Shown piece by piece: positions 1 to 6,970 of a stretch of DNA of 20,692 nt. Origin of the DNA: a virus; the IMG/VR virus record IMGVR_UViG_3300024344_000159, positions 1-20,692 of that record. The stretch is one strand, 5' to 3'. The notes under the pieces are model-generated. The model ran no database searches and had not been told where the DNA came from. It worked only from the letters and a program-made list of their open reading frames with translations. Position numbers and translations under genes: made by a program. Each line of letters starts with the position of its first letter. The first letter of the stretch is position 1.

Positions 1-2
1 AA

Positions 3-341
3 ATGATCGAGCATCGGCTGGAAGTTCCCGATGCAATGGCTGAAGTCTTGGCCGATACTATTGATATAAGTTACGAGCAAGCCTTCGACCTCTATGATGA
101 GAGGTTGCCGGGACTCATAGCCAAGCTGACCGCTAACGAGCCGCTAGACCAATGGGAAGTGCACGCCGTCAGGGATGTTGCAACCGACAAAGTTTATGCT
201 GATATGGCAGAAGATGCCATTGGCTTTAATTGGAAAGATGACAAAGAAATGACCCCGCAATGGGCGTCTAAAATTTTCAATTGCAGCAAAGCATTATCAG
301 AAAAGTTATTAACTTACATTGAGGTAAATTCAAATGAGTAA
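3..341 (+). CDS. Hypothetical small acidic protein (possibly cut at left edge)
   Basis: A 112-residue reading frame begins at an ATG two bases inside the window, so the true start may lie further left and no ribosome-binding site can be judged. The protein is acidic and looks soluble, with no membrane segment, signal peptide or recognisable motif. Its end overlaps the start of the next gene by 8 bases, the usual packing of a phage early operon. I do not recognise the family. The overlap and the absence of a competing frame support that it is real. Confidence 0.6.
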   Translation: MIEHRLEVPDAMAEVLADTIDISYEQAFDLYDERLPGLIAKLTANEPLDQWEVHAVRDVATDKVYADMAEDAIGFNWKDDKEMTPQWASKIFNCSKALSEKLLTYIEVNSNE

Positions 342-726
342 CACAGCAACTTTTATCATGATTACTGGGCAACTGGTGATCATCTCTCTCTCACTTCTGG
401 TTGGCTTTAACTCCAGCACCGCAGTTGCAGGAATGGCAGCCGCTGGGATTTTGTGTTTTGGCTCGCTCTTCTGGATGCTTTTTGTTAAAGCCGCAGAAGA
501 CCTCATTAACTGGCCTTTAGTGGTGGAAACCTATCACCGCAGAAAGCGCGAGCCAGCCATCAAAACAATCAGACACACGCTAATTGCTATGGCCTTCATA
601 GCCGTTTTAGCTTTGATAGGCGAAATGGGCTATCAGGACGCTCTGTTAGAACAGGAGCTATACGCTGAGCTTGTTTGTGATGGCACATACCCTGACTACA
701 AAAATATCAACCCGGAGTGTAAATAA
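334..726 (+). CDS. Small membrane protein, three predicted helices
   Basis: The 130-residue product has three hydrophobic stretches, at about residues 4-24, 28-51 and 84-105. A basic loop (YHRRKREP) sits between helices two and three and is likely cytoplasmic. The C-terminal tail is acidic and carries two cysteines. The start is set by a GAGGTA Shine-Dalgarno at 321-326, seven bases before the ATG. The gene overlaps its left neighbour by 8 bases and its stop abuts the next ATG, so the three genes are probably co-translated. No family is recognised. A role in the host inner membrane is inferred only from the hydrophobic profile. Confidence 0.65.
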   Translation: MSNTATFIMITGQLVIISLSLLVGFNSSTAVAGMAAAGILCFGSLFWMLFVKAAEDLINWPLVVETYHRRKREPAIKTIRHTLIAMAFIAVLALIGEMGYQDALLEQELYAELVCDGTYPDYKNINPECK

Positions 727-1050
727 ATGACAACAATCTATAACTGGATTACCGACCCAGCCCACGGCTGGCTCACTGTACCGCTCGCAGAACTGCGAGA
801 ACTAGACATAGCTGACGATATCTCACAGTTCAGCTATATCAGCACCTCCAAGGGTGTCGCGTATCTGGAAGAGGATTGCGACGCGCTCCGCTTCATCAAG
901 GCGAAGGGCATCGACATTCGAGACCGCGAAGCATTGAGCCAATGGTGCGACGCTAACACCGTCACCCGTCACCATGACAGCGCGAATCATCAGTGCTACT
1001 CGCACCCAGTTCGTAACTGCGATCAGTACAGCGTGAGCGCAGCCGCTTAA
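727..1050 (+). CDS. Conserved phage-type hypothetical protein
   Basis: This 107-residue protein starts directly after the previous stop codon. Its N-terminal half resembles a small hypothetical protein I recall from phages and plasmids, with the pattern DPxHGWLxVPLAEL, then an ISxxSY segment, then AYLEEDCDAxxFxKAKG at about residues 46-62. The family has no function known to me. The last third is rich in histidine, asparagine and cysteine and may be lineage-specific. It is soluble with no membrane segment, and lies just before the SNF2 helicase gene. Confidence 0.7.
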   Translation: MTTIYNWITDPAHGWLTVPLAELRELDIADDISQFSYISTSKGVAYLEEDCDALRFIKAKGIDIRDREALSQWCDANTVTRHHDSANHQCYSHPVRNCDQYSVSAAA

Positions 1051-1085
1051 CTTGTGTTTACTTTCAATAATGAGGAATTGACCAA

Positions 1086-3149
1086 ATGACAAACCTAATT
1101 GACCTTGGCCTAAAATGGGCCACAAGCAGCATCAGGGGCAGCGAATTACTGACCGCAGAGCCTACTGGCGCATTTTGGGACTTATGGCGCGCTCACAAAG
1201 AAACGGTGAAGAACGAAGGTTTCCGCGTTGCTAAGATCGGCGATGATTTCGTTGTGATCGATGATCGCGACAAAGACCCCGAAGCAACCGCCGCCACTCT
1301 TGAAACATCACGCGCAATCAAAGCCCCGGAAGGTTACGAGATCCCCGCCCCTGATGGCTTGCAGTATCTCCCTTACCAATCCGCAGGCGTGAAAGCTTTG
1401 CAGGAACGCCAGAGCGCACTATTAGCAGACCCGATGGGATTGGGAAAAACAATTCAAATTTGTTCGTTGTTAAACAAGATACCCGGCGAGCTTCGGACAG
1501 TGCTTATAGTGGTACCCGCCAGCCTCAAGTTGAATTGGGCGAGAGAACTTTCCAAGTGGCTGGTTATTCCACGGCGGATTGACGTGGTAAACGGCGGCAA
1601 GGAATTGATGCCAGCCAACCCTGATATCGTCATCATCAATTACGATGTACTGGCGAAACATTCCGAGCAACTGAATAGCAGGATTTGGGACTGTGTCGTC
1701 TTTGACGAATCACATTACCTAAAAAACCCGAAAGCAGCGCGAACTAAACAAGCGTTTAAGATCCGCGCTCGAAGGCGCTACGCCTTAACAGGTACGCCCA
1801 TTCCTAACCGCCCGATCGAGTTGCAGCCGATTCTCGGCTACCTCGACCCTGACAACTTCGGAGGTAAAAACGGCTGGATTCGTTTTGCCTCCAGATACTG
1901 CGCTGGGCATAAGGGCAGATGGGGCTACGATGCGAGCGGTAGTAGCAACCTAGACGAACTCCGGCATCGCCTGCGAACTTCTATCATGATCCGGCGTGAA
2001 AAGTCCGAGGTGCTGACTGACCTACCAGCCAAGCGGCGGCAAGTCATCGTGTTGCCAGCCGATAAGTATAAGGACACATTACAAGCCGAGCGGTCAGCTG
2101 ATCGCGTCGATGAGGCGCTTACCGAGGCCCTTACCATGATCGAATCGGGCGGTTCAGTGGAGTTCAGCGAGATGAGCCAAGTACGCCATCAGACCGCATT
2201 GGATAAAGTCCCGGCGGTTCTGGAACATCTAGAAGGCATCACAGAACCCGTTGTAGTGTTCGCTCATCATCATGACGTGATGGAAAAATTAGCCGAAGGT
2301 CTCGAAGCTCAGGGGAGAACCGTTGTGATGCTACACGGTAAGCACTCATCAGAAGAGCGTGACCAAGCCGTTCGAGACTTCCAAGAATCCAGAGCCGACA
2401 TATTCATAGGCGGCATGAAAGCCGCCGGGGTAGGCATCACGCTAACCCGCGCATCTATTTGCTTATTCGCAGAGATAGACTGGACACCTGCAACGCTGGA
2501 TCAGGCAGAAGATAGGCTGCATCGAATCGGGCAGCACTCGCCCGTACTTTGTCAGCATCTCGTTATTAATGAAAGCATTGACCATCGAGTAATCGAACTC
2601 GTCGTCAGCAAGCAAGGCGTAATTGGTGAGGTGATGCAGAAGCCCAGTGATGCGGCAGTTGCCAAAGTGTTGGCTGGCCAGCAATCTCTGGAAGCTCTAG
2701 CAGCGACGTTGGTTGCCCAGGGCAAACATAAAGTACGCCAAGAATTGCCAAAATCTGAGAAGCCAGTATTGGACATTGCCGCCCTGTATGAGGTGCTAGA
2801 GAAGGCGGCAGCTGATGGCTTGCAATGGCCCACGTTTCGATTTGAGGGAATAGCGATAACCCTTGCAACCGCTGGGAAGAATCGAGGCTGCCTGTACGTT
2901 AAAAGCGGAGCCAACAGAGACGCTGATTACTTTGGCAAAATCACCCCGCAAGGTGAGTTTCATCCTTCCCGCGATTGCACTGAGGCACATTGTCAGCGGC
3001 TACGGGAGATTCTCGCAGATCATCAGGGCGAGCTTGTAGAGTACGGAAAAAAGACTGGAGCTTGTGGCGTCTGTGGACGCGAGCTAACCCAAAAAATCTC
3101 GATTGAACGGGGCATAGGCCCAATTTGTTTCGAGCGACTTTCACTTTAA
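1086..3149 (+). CDS. SNF2-family DNA-dependent ATPase/helicase
   Basis: The 687-residue protein carries a complete superfamily 2 SNF2 motor. Visible motifs are Walker A DPMGLGKT (115-122), the DESH box (207-210), LTGTP (234-238), a helicase C-terminal lobe with AAGVGITLT (446-454), and the arginine-finger motif QAEDRLHRIGQ (473-483). This layout is closest to the SMARCAL1-like group, whose members translocate on DNA and can anneal or remodel forks. The extreme C-terminus has C660, C663 and C681 in a CGVCGRELT...GIGPIC arrangement, a small zinc-binding module (DUF6011-like) common at the ends of phage and plasmid proteins. The start follows GAGGAA at 1072-1077, eight bases before the ATG. SNF2 proteins occur in many phages, where a role in replication or recombination is usually presumed. 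All motor motifs look intact. Confidence 0.95.
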   Translation: MTNLIDLGLKWATSSIRGSELLTAEPTGAFWDLWRAHKETVKNEGFRVAKIGDDFVVIDDRDKDPEATAATLETSRAIKAPEGYEIPAPDGLQYLPYQSAGVKALQERQSALLADPMGLGKTIQICSLLNKIPGELRTVLIVVPASLKLNWARELSKWLVIPRRIDVVNGGKELMPANPDIVIINYDVLAKHSEQLNSRIWDCVVFDESHYLKNPKAARTKQAFKIRARRRYALTGTPIPNRPIELQPILGYLDPDNFGGKNGWIRFASRYCAGHKGRWGYDASGSSNLDELRHRLRTSIMIRREKSEVLTDLPAKRRQVIVLPADKYKDTLQAERSADRVDEALTEALTMIESGGSVEFSEMSQVRHQTALDKVPAVLEHLEGITEPVVVFAHHHDVMEKLAEGLEAQGRTVVMLHGKHSSEERDQAVRDFQESRADIFIGGMKAAGVGITLTRASICLFAEIDWTPATLDQAEDRLHRIGQHSPVLCQHLVINESIDHRVIELVVSKQGVIGEVMQKPSDAAVAKVLAGQQSLEALAATLVAQGKHKVRQELPKSEKPVLDIAALYEVLEKAAADGLQWPTFRFEGIAITLATAGKNRGCLYVKSGANRDADYFGKITPQGEFHPSRDCTEAHCQRLREILADHQGELVEYGKKTGACGVCGRELTQKISIERGIGPICFERLSL

Positions 3150-3167
3150 ATAATGAGGAACTGAACC

Positions 3168-3572
3168 ATGATTACATCAAAACAGAAAAAACTAATATTA
3201 AGCGGCTTCGACCGTTTGCACCCTCTTACCGCTGAAAACATAGATGGCAGAAGACGCATTTATGACCTAGAGCGAAATTATGAAAAAATGCACCGCAACT
3301 TCTGTTCCGGCAGAGAATACCCAGCGAGCGCGCCTATGTCCTTGACTGCCAAATACTTAGCGGTGCGGTGTATCTTGGCCCCGCTATTTGACGACCCAGA
3401 CCGCTACAGCGTGGAGGATATTTTGGATATTAAAGAAAGCATTATCTGGGGTCAGGCGCTCGCCAATAAGTACCGAGACCAGCTATTAAAATCCTTTAAG
3501 GGGTTTGATCTCGAAGCCTTCAATAAACTTGATTATGTCGAGATGGTAGCCTTGCCGGGGCTGGAGTCATGA
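3168..3572 (+). CDS. Hypothetical protein
   Basis: A 134-residue soluble, mostly helical protein without recognisable motifs. Translation starts after GAGGAA at 3155-3160. The leader (AATAATGAGGAACTGAACC) is nearly the same as the one in front of the SNF2 gene. The stop overlaps the start of the next gene as ATGA, indicating translational coupling. I do not recognise the family. Confidence 0.65.
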   Translation: MITSKQKKLILSGFDRLHPLTAENIDGRRRIYDLERNYEKMHRNFCSGREYPASAPMSLTAKYLAVRCILAPLFDDPDRYSVEDILDIKESIIWGQALANKYRDQLLKSFKGFDLEAFNKLDYVEMVALPGLES

Positions 3573-4090
3573 ACCCGGCTGCATTGCTCCAAGCTATGGA
3601 TGACGCGGAAAAAAAGGCGGTTGATAACTTAGCGCGCTATAAGTTCTCAAATTTTGGCTATTGGGCAGCTGCATGGGTCAAATATAACCAGCTGGCCAAA
3701 GATATGGGCGTCATTGAAAAGAAACGGCCATCGCCTTTTAAGAGCCTTGTCGAGTCGGCCAGAGAGCTACAGGTGTCCAACGCGGTGGTAGATTTAGGGG
3801 GCCACTGGGCCGAGGCGTTTTCCAAGTTCGGCTGGGGCGATGGTGACAACGATAGCAGCGGTACAGATGTAGTAGCTCAGAAAATTAGAGCGTTAGGCTA
3901 TGAGGTTGTTACAGAATTCTGGGGCATCCATAACTACATGGTGCGGGATATCCTAAAAGATGGCGATATGGTCATCTCTGATGAGGTAAGGCTTGGCTAT
4001 GACAACCCCCGCGACTATCTGCCTAGCGAGCTTATAAGCGCACTAGATGAGGCCTTTACGCCTTACCCTGAGCCTGCTTTGTTCGATTAG
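3569..4090 (+). CDS. Hypothetical protein
   Basis: A 173-residue acidic protein, coupled to the gene before it through an ATGA overlap. The N-terminal 50 residues look like amphipathic helix with an aromatic patch (YKFSNFGYWAAAWVKYNQ). The middle is glycine- and aspartate-rich (WGDGDNDSSG), and the end is rich in proline and acidic residues. There is no signal peptide, membrane helix or catalytic motif that I can name. A GC-rich hairpin follows 13 bases after the stop. Confidence 0.65.
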   Translation: MNPAALLQAMDDAEKKAVDNLARYKFSNFGYWAAAWVKYNQLAKDMGVIEKKRPSPFKSLVESARELQVSNAVVDLGGHWAEAFSKFGWGDGDNDSSGTDVVAQKIRALGYEVVTEFWGIHNYMVRDILKDGDMVISDEVRLGYDNPRDYLPSELISALDEAFTPYPEPALFD

Positions 4091-4103
4091 CTCCAACTGA
4101 TGA

Positions 4104-4124
4104 GGCGGGGGTGATTCCCCCGCC
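4104..4124 (+). other. GC-rich perfect hairpin without U-tract
   Basis: An 8-bp perfect stem, GGCGGGGG (4104-4111) and CCCCCGCC (4117-4124), closes on a 5-base loop TGATT. No run of T follows, so it is not a standard intrinsic terminator. It lies between the stop at 4090 and the next ATG at 4167. It nearly copies the stem of the terminator at 4693-4718. It could stabilise the upstream mRNA end, pause RNA polymerase, or be a terminator that lost its U-tract. Confidence 0.6.
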
Positions 4125-4166
4125 GAAACCCTAGCGGGTCTTGGATAATCAAACGAGGACTGACAA

Positions 4167-4475
4167 ATGACCATAAAAGACTTGGGCAATAATTGCGTTT
4201 ATTGCTTTGAAAATACCGCCTTCGGTTCTGGGCGGTTTGTAAATCGAATCCCGGCGGATACTGAGACCCATAGCGGCTACGCTTGCGCTGAATGTATGGC
4301 GACAGAATGCGACAGATGCGGGAATAGTATTCCATTAGATGAAGACATTTCGCCATATTTGGTCTACTCAGAAACTGACTCCCGACACTTAGGCCATTTT
4401 AATGATGGAGCTTTCCGAGTTCATCAAGAATGCCTCAGCGACTCTGAACGCCTTCTGTTTGATGAGGAGAATTAA
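4167..4475 (+). CDS. Small zinc-ribbon-like protein
   Basis: The 102-residue product has cysteine pairs spaced like metal ligands: CVYC near the N-terminus, then CAEC, CDRC and a late HQEC. That is enough for one or two zinc knuckles. The sequence between them is acidic. Such proteins in phages are often assumed to bind nucleic acid or a host protein, but nothing here shows the partner. The start follows GAGGA at about 4155, inside a leader (GGATAATCAAACGAGGA) that resembles the one before the gene at 4956. It forms a two-gene unit with the membrane protein at 4477. Confidence 0.7.
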   Translation: MTIKDLGNNCVYCFENTAFGSGRFVNRIPADTETHSGYACAECMATECDRCGNSIPLDEDISPYLVYSETDSRHLGHFNDGAFRVHQECLSDSERLLFDEEN

Positions 4476-4476
4476 T

Positions 4477-4674
4477 ATGCTCACCACTCTAACCGCCGTT
4501 CTTATCTGCCTTTATTTGGGCGTAGCCCTGACCGCTTTAGCGGTTGTGGTGATTGCTTGTCATGATCACCGCAGCATTTGGCTCCCCGTCTGGCTGTTTT
4601 GTTTGGGGGTCTTTGTTTTGATTCTTGGGGGCTGGCTTGGCGTTATTGCTGAGTCGCTTCAGCCCTTGCTATAG
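4477..4674 (+). CDS. Small two-helix membrane protein
   Basis: I place the start at ATG 4477 because it follows a strong GAGGAGA (4464-4470) at good spacing. A longer in-frame version from 4402 would run inside the zinc-protein gene. The 65-residue product is almost entirely two hydrophobic helices (about residues 3-27 and 38-60) joined by a short HDHRS loop. It lacks a cleavable signal and ends just before an intrinsic terminator. No family is recognised. Small two-helix phage proteins include holin-like and superinfection-exclusion proteins, but nothing here decides between these. Confidence 0.65.
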   Translation: MLTTLTAVLICLYLGVALTALAVVVIACHDHRSIWLPVWLFCLGVFVLILGGWLGVIAESLQPLL

Positions 4675-4692
4675 CTGCAACCCATGTTTTGA

Positions 4693-4718
4693 GCGGGGGT
4701 AATCCCCCGCTTTTTTTT
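4693..4718 (+). terminator. Intrinsic (Rho-independent) terminator
   Basis: A perfect 7-bp stem GCGGGGG (4693-4699) / CCCCCGC (4704-4710) with a TAAT loop is followed at once by eight T (4711-4718). This is a textbook intrinsic terminator for rightward transcription. It ends the first early transcription unit, 18 bases after the membrane-protein stop. Confidence 0.93.
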
Positions 4719-4763
4719 GCCTTCCCTTCGGCTCTCTGGCTCCCACTCGCCAGACTCTCTAGC

Positions 4764-4866
4764 ACTCAAGCTTTCGCTTTTCTACTCTCAAGCTTTCGCT
4801 TTTCTACTCTCAAGCTCTCGCTTTTCTTAATTGCCCTGGCTCTCAAGCTACTATCATTCTCAAGCT
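4764..4866 (+). repeat. Cluster of CTCAAGCT direct repeats
   Basis: The core CTCAAGCT begins at 4765, 4787, 4809, 4842 and 4859. The first three copies are tandem with an exact 22-base period and nearly identical units (CTCAAGCTTTCGCTTTTCTA plus CT). The last two are spaced 33 and 17 bases. The segment is strongly pyrimidine-biased on this strand and lies in the 281-base gap between 4675 and 4955, which holds no gene that I can support. The 16-base sequence TAGCACTCAAGCTTTC at 4760-4775 recurs twice at 6927-6965. Possible roles are protein-binding iterons for replication or an operator array. Confidence 0.8.
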
Positions 4867-4891
4867 CCTATAAAGTCCCATTGTACAAATG

Positions 4892-4920
4892 TTGCATTGC
4901 ACAGATTAAGTGTGTACTCT
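4892..4920 (+). promoter_or_regulatory. Candidate promoter/operator, shared element copy A
   Basis: TTGCAT (4892-4897) and TACTCT (4915-4920) are separated by 17 bases, an acceptable though weak sigma-70 arrangement 36 bases before the ATG at 4956. The wider sequence TTGCATTGCA-N5-TAAGTGT-N1-TACTC recurs at 9203-9232 before the other rightward operon, at a similar distance from its start codon. That recurrence is better evidence of a regulatory role than the hexamers alone. Confidence 0.55.
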
Positions 4921-4955
4921 TCCAATTCTGGATAACCAGACGAGGAAAACGACCA

Positions 4956-5657
4956 ATGAATGATCAGCAACGTGAAATTGTCCGAGACTACATTAGTAGC
5001 CAACATAAAAGATGCAGCCAGCATCTCCGATCTCTAGGGCTTCTGAACAACAACGGTACTCTTCCCCGTTCTGAAGGCTCTCAAATCAACCTAGAAAGGT
5101 GGTTCTTCGACGCCATCAATTCTGACAACTACATCCTCTACAGCACTGACGCTGGTGGCGTTGAGGCCAGTTTAGAAATCGGCAGCTTTGACAGTTCCAG
5201 CGGCAACCCGGTGATTTTCGAGTTCGATGCTGCCGCATGGCCGGACTTGCTAGAGGAAGCCGTGCTGGTAGAAGTTGACGACGGTGTAGCCAATGGTACG
5301 GGCTGGGCAAAAGATGCCGAGCCGAGCATTTTCGTTGACATTTGTGGTGAGAGTCGCAATGAGTCTTACAGAAATATATTTGTCAAAAAAGATGATGGCG
5401 CAATCAATGATTTGCCCGGTATGGACTTATCTCAGTACGGTGGCCCAACAGCACTTCAAATTCTTGTCTGGAAGTTAATCGAAGATGAAGAAAAGAATCT
5501 TTTACAAGCGGTGCTTCAGTATGGAGCTAATTTGATTGATCTCAACGAAGACGGCCAACCTACGGCTGAATCTTACGCTGAAGCCAAGAAATGGTTTGAC
5601 CAGAATGGTCTTACTGAAAGACTCACCCGAATCGCTCAATCAGGAGTAATGAAATGA
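4956..5657 (+). CDS. Hypothetical acidic protein
   Basis: I choose ATG 4956, preceded by GAGGA at about 4942 in a leader like those at 1069 and 4144. The frame is open upstream to 4689, but that part covers the terminator tail and the repeat cluster and is low-complexity. The 233-residue product is acidic and soluble. It has glycine/serine-rich strand-forming segments in the middle (VEASLEIGSFDSSSG) and a helical C-terminal third. No catalytic motif or known family is recognised. It is the first gene of the second early unit, next to a candidate promoter. Confidence 0.7.
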   Translation: MNDQQREIVRDYISSQHKRCSQHLRSLGLLNNNGTLPRSEGSQINLERWFFDAINSDNYILYSTDAGGVEASLEIGSFDSSSGNPVIFEFDAAAWPDLLEEAVLVEVDDGVANGTGWAKDAEPSIFVDICGESRNESYRNIFVKKDDGAINDLPGMDLSQYGGPTALQILVWKLIEDEEKNLLQAVLQYGANLIDLNEDGQPTAESYAEAKKWFDQNGLTERLTRIAQSGVMK

Positions 5658-5881
5658 TTTTTGGATTGGACATTAATTTTAACCCAGGTTACGCAGACTC
5701 CATTATCAAGCATTGTCATGACACAGGCATGAATGAGATGGAGTCTTGGCTACATCTCCTTACTGCTGCCGCTGCATTGTGTCCTAAGAAAGAAATGAGC
5801 CAAACTGCGATATCGATGATTTATGACGCTGGAGAAGAAGCTCAACAAGTGGAAAATCAAGGGGAATACAATGAACATTGA
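5654..5881 (+). CDS. Hypothetical small protein
   Basis: A 75-residue protein coupled to the previous gene through an ATGA overlap, with AGGAG about nine bases upstream. It looks helical, with a mid-segment WLHLLTAAAALCPKKEM and an acidic end. No motif is recognised. Its last codons overlap the start of the next gene. Confidence 0.6.
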   Translation: MIFGLDINFNPGYADSIIKHCHDTGMNEMESWLHLLTAAAALCPKKEMSQTAISMIYDAGEEAQQVENQGEYNEH

Positions 5882-6188
5882 TGAATACGACTTCAAAACC
5901 AAAGTGGGGACGGGCACAACCGCTTCACTTGAGGGGTTCGACGCGCTCGCCACCGTGGTTAGTGGTGGTGAGCTTGATTTAAGAGTGGTTGAACTAAACG
6001 AAGACCACCTATCCACCATTTGGTATCTAATTGTTCATGCGCTTCTTGATCGCGGAGAAGAAGTTAAAACCTCCAATCCTGAGTTCCCACTGACCAGCGA
6101 GAACGATTTACCTGATTTCAAATTGGAATTCGTTGAAACATCCTCGCTGCAAGAACTGCTGGAAATTTGCCGTCAAATAAATCCGTAA
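5871..6188 (+). CDS. Hypothetical small acidic protein
   Basis: ATG 5871 is preferred over an in-frame ATG at 5823 because AAGGGGA lies at the right distance before it and the longer form would sit inside the previous gene. The 105-residue protein is strongly acidic and probably alternates strands and helices. No family is recognised. The gene overlaps its left neighbour by 11 bases. Confidence 0.6.
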   Translation: MNIDEYDFKTKVGTGTTASLEGFDALATVVSGGELDLRVVELNEDHLSTIWYLIVHALLDRGEEVKTSNPEFPLTSENDLPDFKLEFVETSSLQELLEICRQINP

Positions 6189-6204
6189 AAAAGGGAGAGA
6201 AAAA

Positions 6205-6546
6205 ATGAGTAAAAAAGAACTCGGTTCAAACGCGCAAGCGTTTTGCGACCATATCTGTGCGGGCCTCGAAGCTGGTGGCCTCAACCCGAAGGACTATCCA
6301 ATGATGATTGTGACTCACGACGCAACCAAAGAGGTCGGCTTTCTCATTGGTCAGGTTCCTTTTTCCGAACTCTCCGAGGAGCACATTCTTAAAAACTCAG
6401 AGGCCATCGTCTGCTACGAAGATCGAATATCCTGGCATTTTGAAGAAAATACTGCGTGTATGTCGGTCAGCGAGAGGCAGCCGGCCAGTATGTGCGCCGT
6501 ACTGTTTTTGGGCGCAATTCTGACGGGGAAAACCGTTCCTGCGTAG
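6205..6546 (+). CDS. Hypothetical small protein
   Basis: A 113-residue protein preceded by AGGGAGA at about 6191. It contains five cysteines but no paired CxxC motif. A hydrophobic stretch near the end (MCAVLFLGAILTG, about residues 96-108) could be a buried helix or a weak membrane segment. No function is recognised. It is part of the run of small rightward genes between 4956 and 6847. Confidence 0.6.
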   Translation: MSKKELGSNAQAFCDHICAGLEAGGLNPKDYPMMIVTHDATKEVGFLIGQVPFSELSEEHILKNSEAIVCYEDRISWHFEENTACMSVSERQPASMCAVLFLGAILTGKTVPA

Positions 6547-6565
6547 ATACTCCAGGAGTGTGAAG

Positions 6566-6847
6566 ATGAGTGAAGATATAACAATAGCGACAGAGGATGA
6601 CTCTGAATCTTGGGAAGCCCACCGCATGTTAGAAGAAGCCCAGCGGCGTGAAGAAGAAGAAAAACCAGCCCCCAAAATGTCCACAGTGGAAATCTTGGAA
6701 AGGCTACGGAAGGCTCATGCGATACTGGATGTATCAGATTCTCGAATTGACCATTTAACTTGGACAATTCATGAGATGATTCAGAGACTTAAACGAAAAG
6801 ATCAGGAGTTTAGAGATGGACTCAGAGATCAACTCAAGAAAATGTAG
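6566..6847 (+). CDS. Hypothetical charged coiled-coil-like protein
   Basis: ATG 6566 follows AGGAG (6554-6558) at seven bases and is chosen over the in-frame GTG two codons upstream. The 93-residue product is highly charged, with glutamate-rich runs (EEAQRREEEE) and a C-terminal half of heptad-like helix (VEILERLRKAHAIL, then IHEMIQRLKRKDQEF). It probably forms a coiled coil. No family is recognised. It is the last rightward gene before the terminator at 6872. Confidence 0.65.
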   Translation: MSEDITIATEDDSESWEAHRMLEEAQRREEEEKPAPKMSTVEILERLRKAHAILDVSDSRIDHLTWTIHEMIQRLKRKDQEFRDGLRDQLKKM

Positions 6848-6871
6848 AGGTTTTTGCTGTACTCTCAACAG

Positions 6872-6914
6872 GGAGCATATCCCCTTGTTTTTAGGGATAT
6901 TGCTCCTTTTTTTT
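6872..6914 (+). terminator. Intrinsic terminator ending the rightward early unit
   Basis: GGAGCATATCCC (6872-6883) pairs with GGGATATTGCTCC (6894-6906), leaving a single bulged base, around a T-rich 10-base loop. Eight T follow (6907-6914). It stands 25 bases after the stop at 6847 and before the oppositely oriented primase-helicase gene. On the minus strand it lacks a U-tract, so it serves rightward transcription only. Confidence 0.9.
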
Positions 6915-6923
6915 ATTCTGGAG

Positions 6924-6970
6924 TCTTAGCACTCAAGCTTTCAAAATCTTAGCACTCAAGCTTTCAAAAT
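6924..6970 (+). repeat. Two tandem 23-base repeats carrying the CTCAAGCT core
   Basis: The unit TCTTAGCACTCAAGCTTTC plus AAAA occurs twice with an exact 23-base period (6925-6946 and 6948-6969). It shares the 16-base sequence TAGCACTCAAGCTTTC with 4760-4775. The copies fill the space between the terminator at 6914 and the stop of the leftward primase-helicase gene, reaching into its stop codon. Confidence 0.85.

Noticed and set aside
2552-2914. 120-residue antisense frame in the SNF2 gene
   Set aside because: It lies entirely opposite a strongly supported gene, with no ribosome site or recognisable protein features.
4764-4866. CRISPR-like array
   Set aside because: Repeats are 20-22 bases and mostly back to back, without unique spacers of regular length, and no cas genes are present. 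Direct repeats are the better description.
4689-4955. Upstream extension of the 4956 gene (89 extra residues)
   Set aside because: It would start within the terminator and read through the repeat cluster as low-complexity S/L/F-rich sequence, with no ribosome site. ATG 4956 has a good one.
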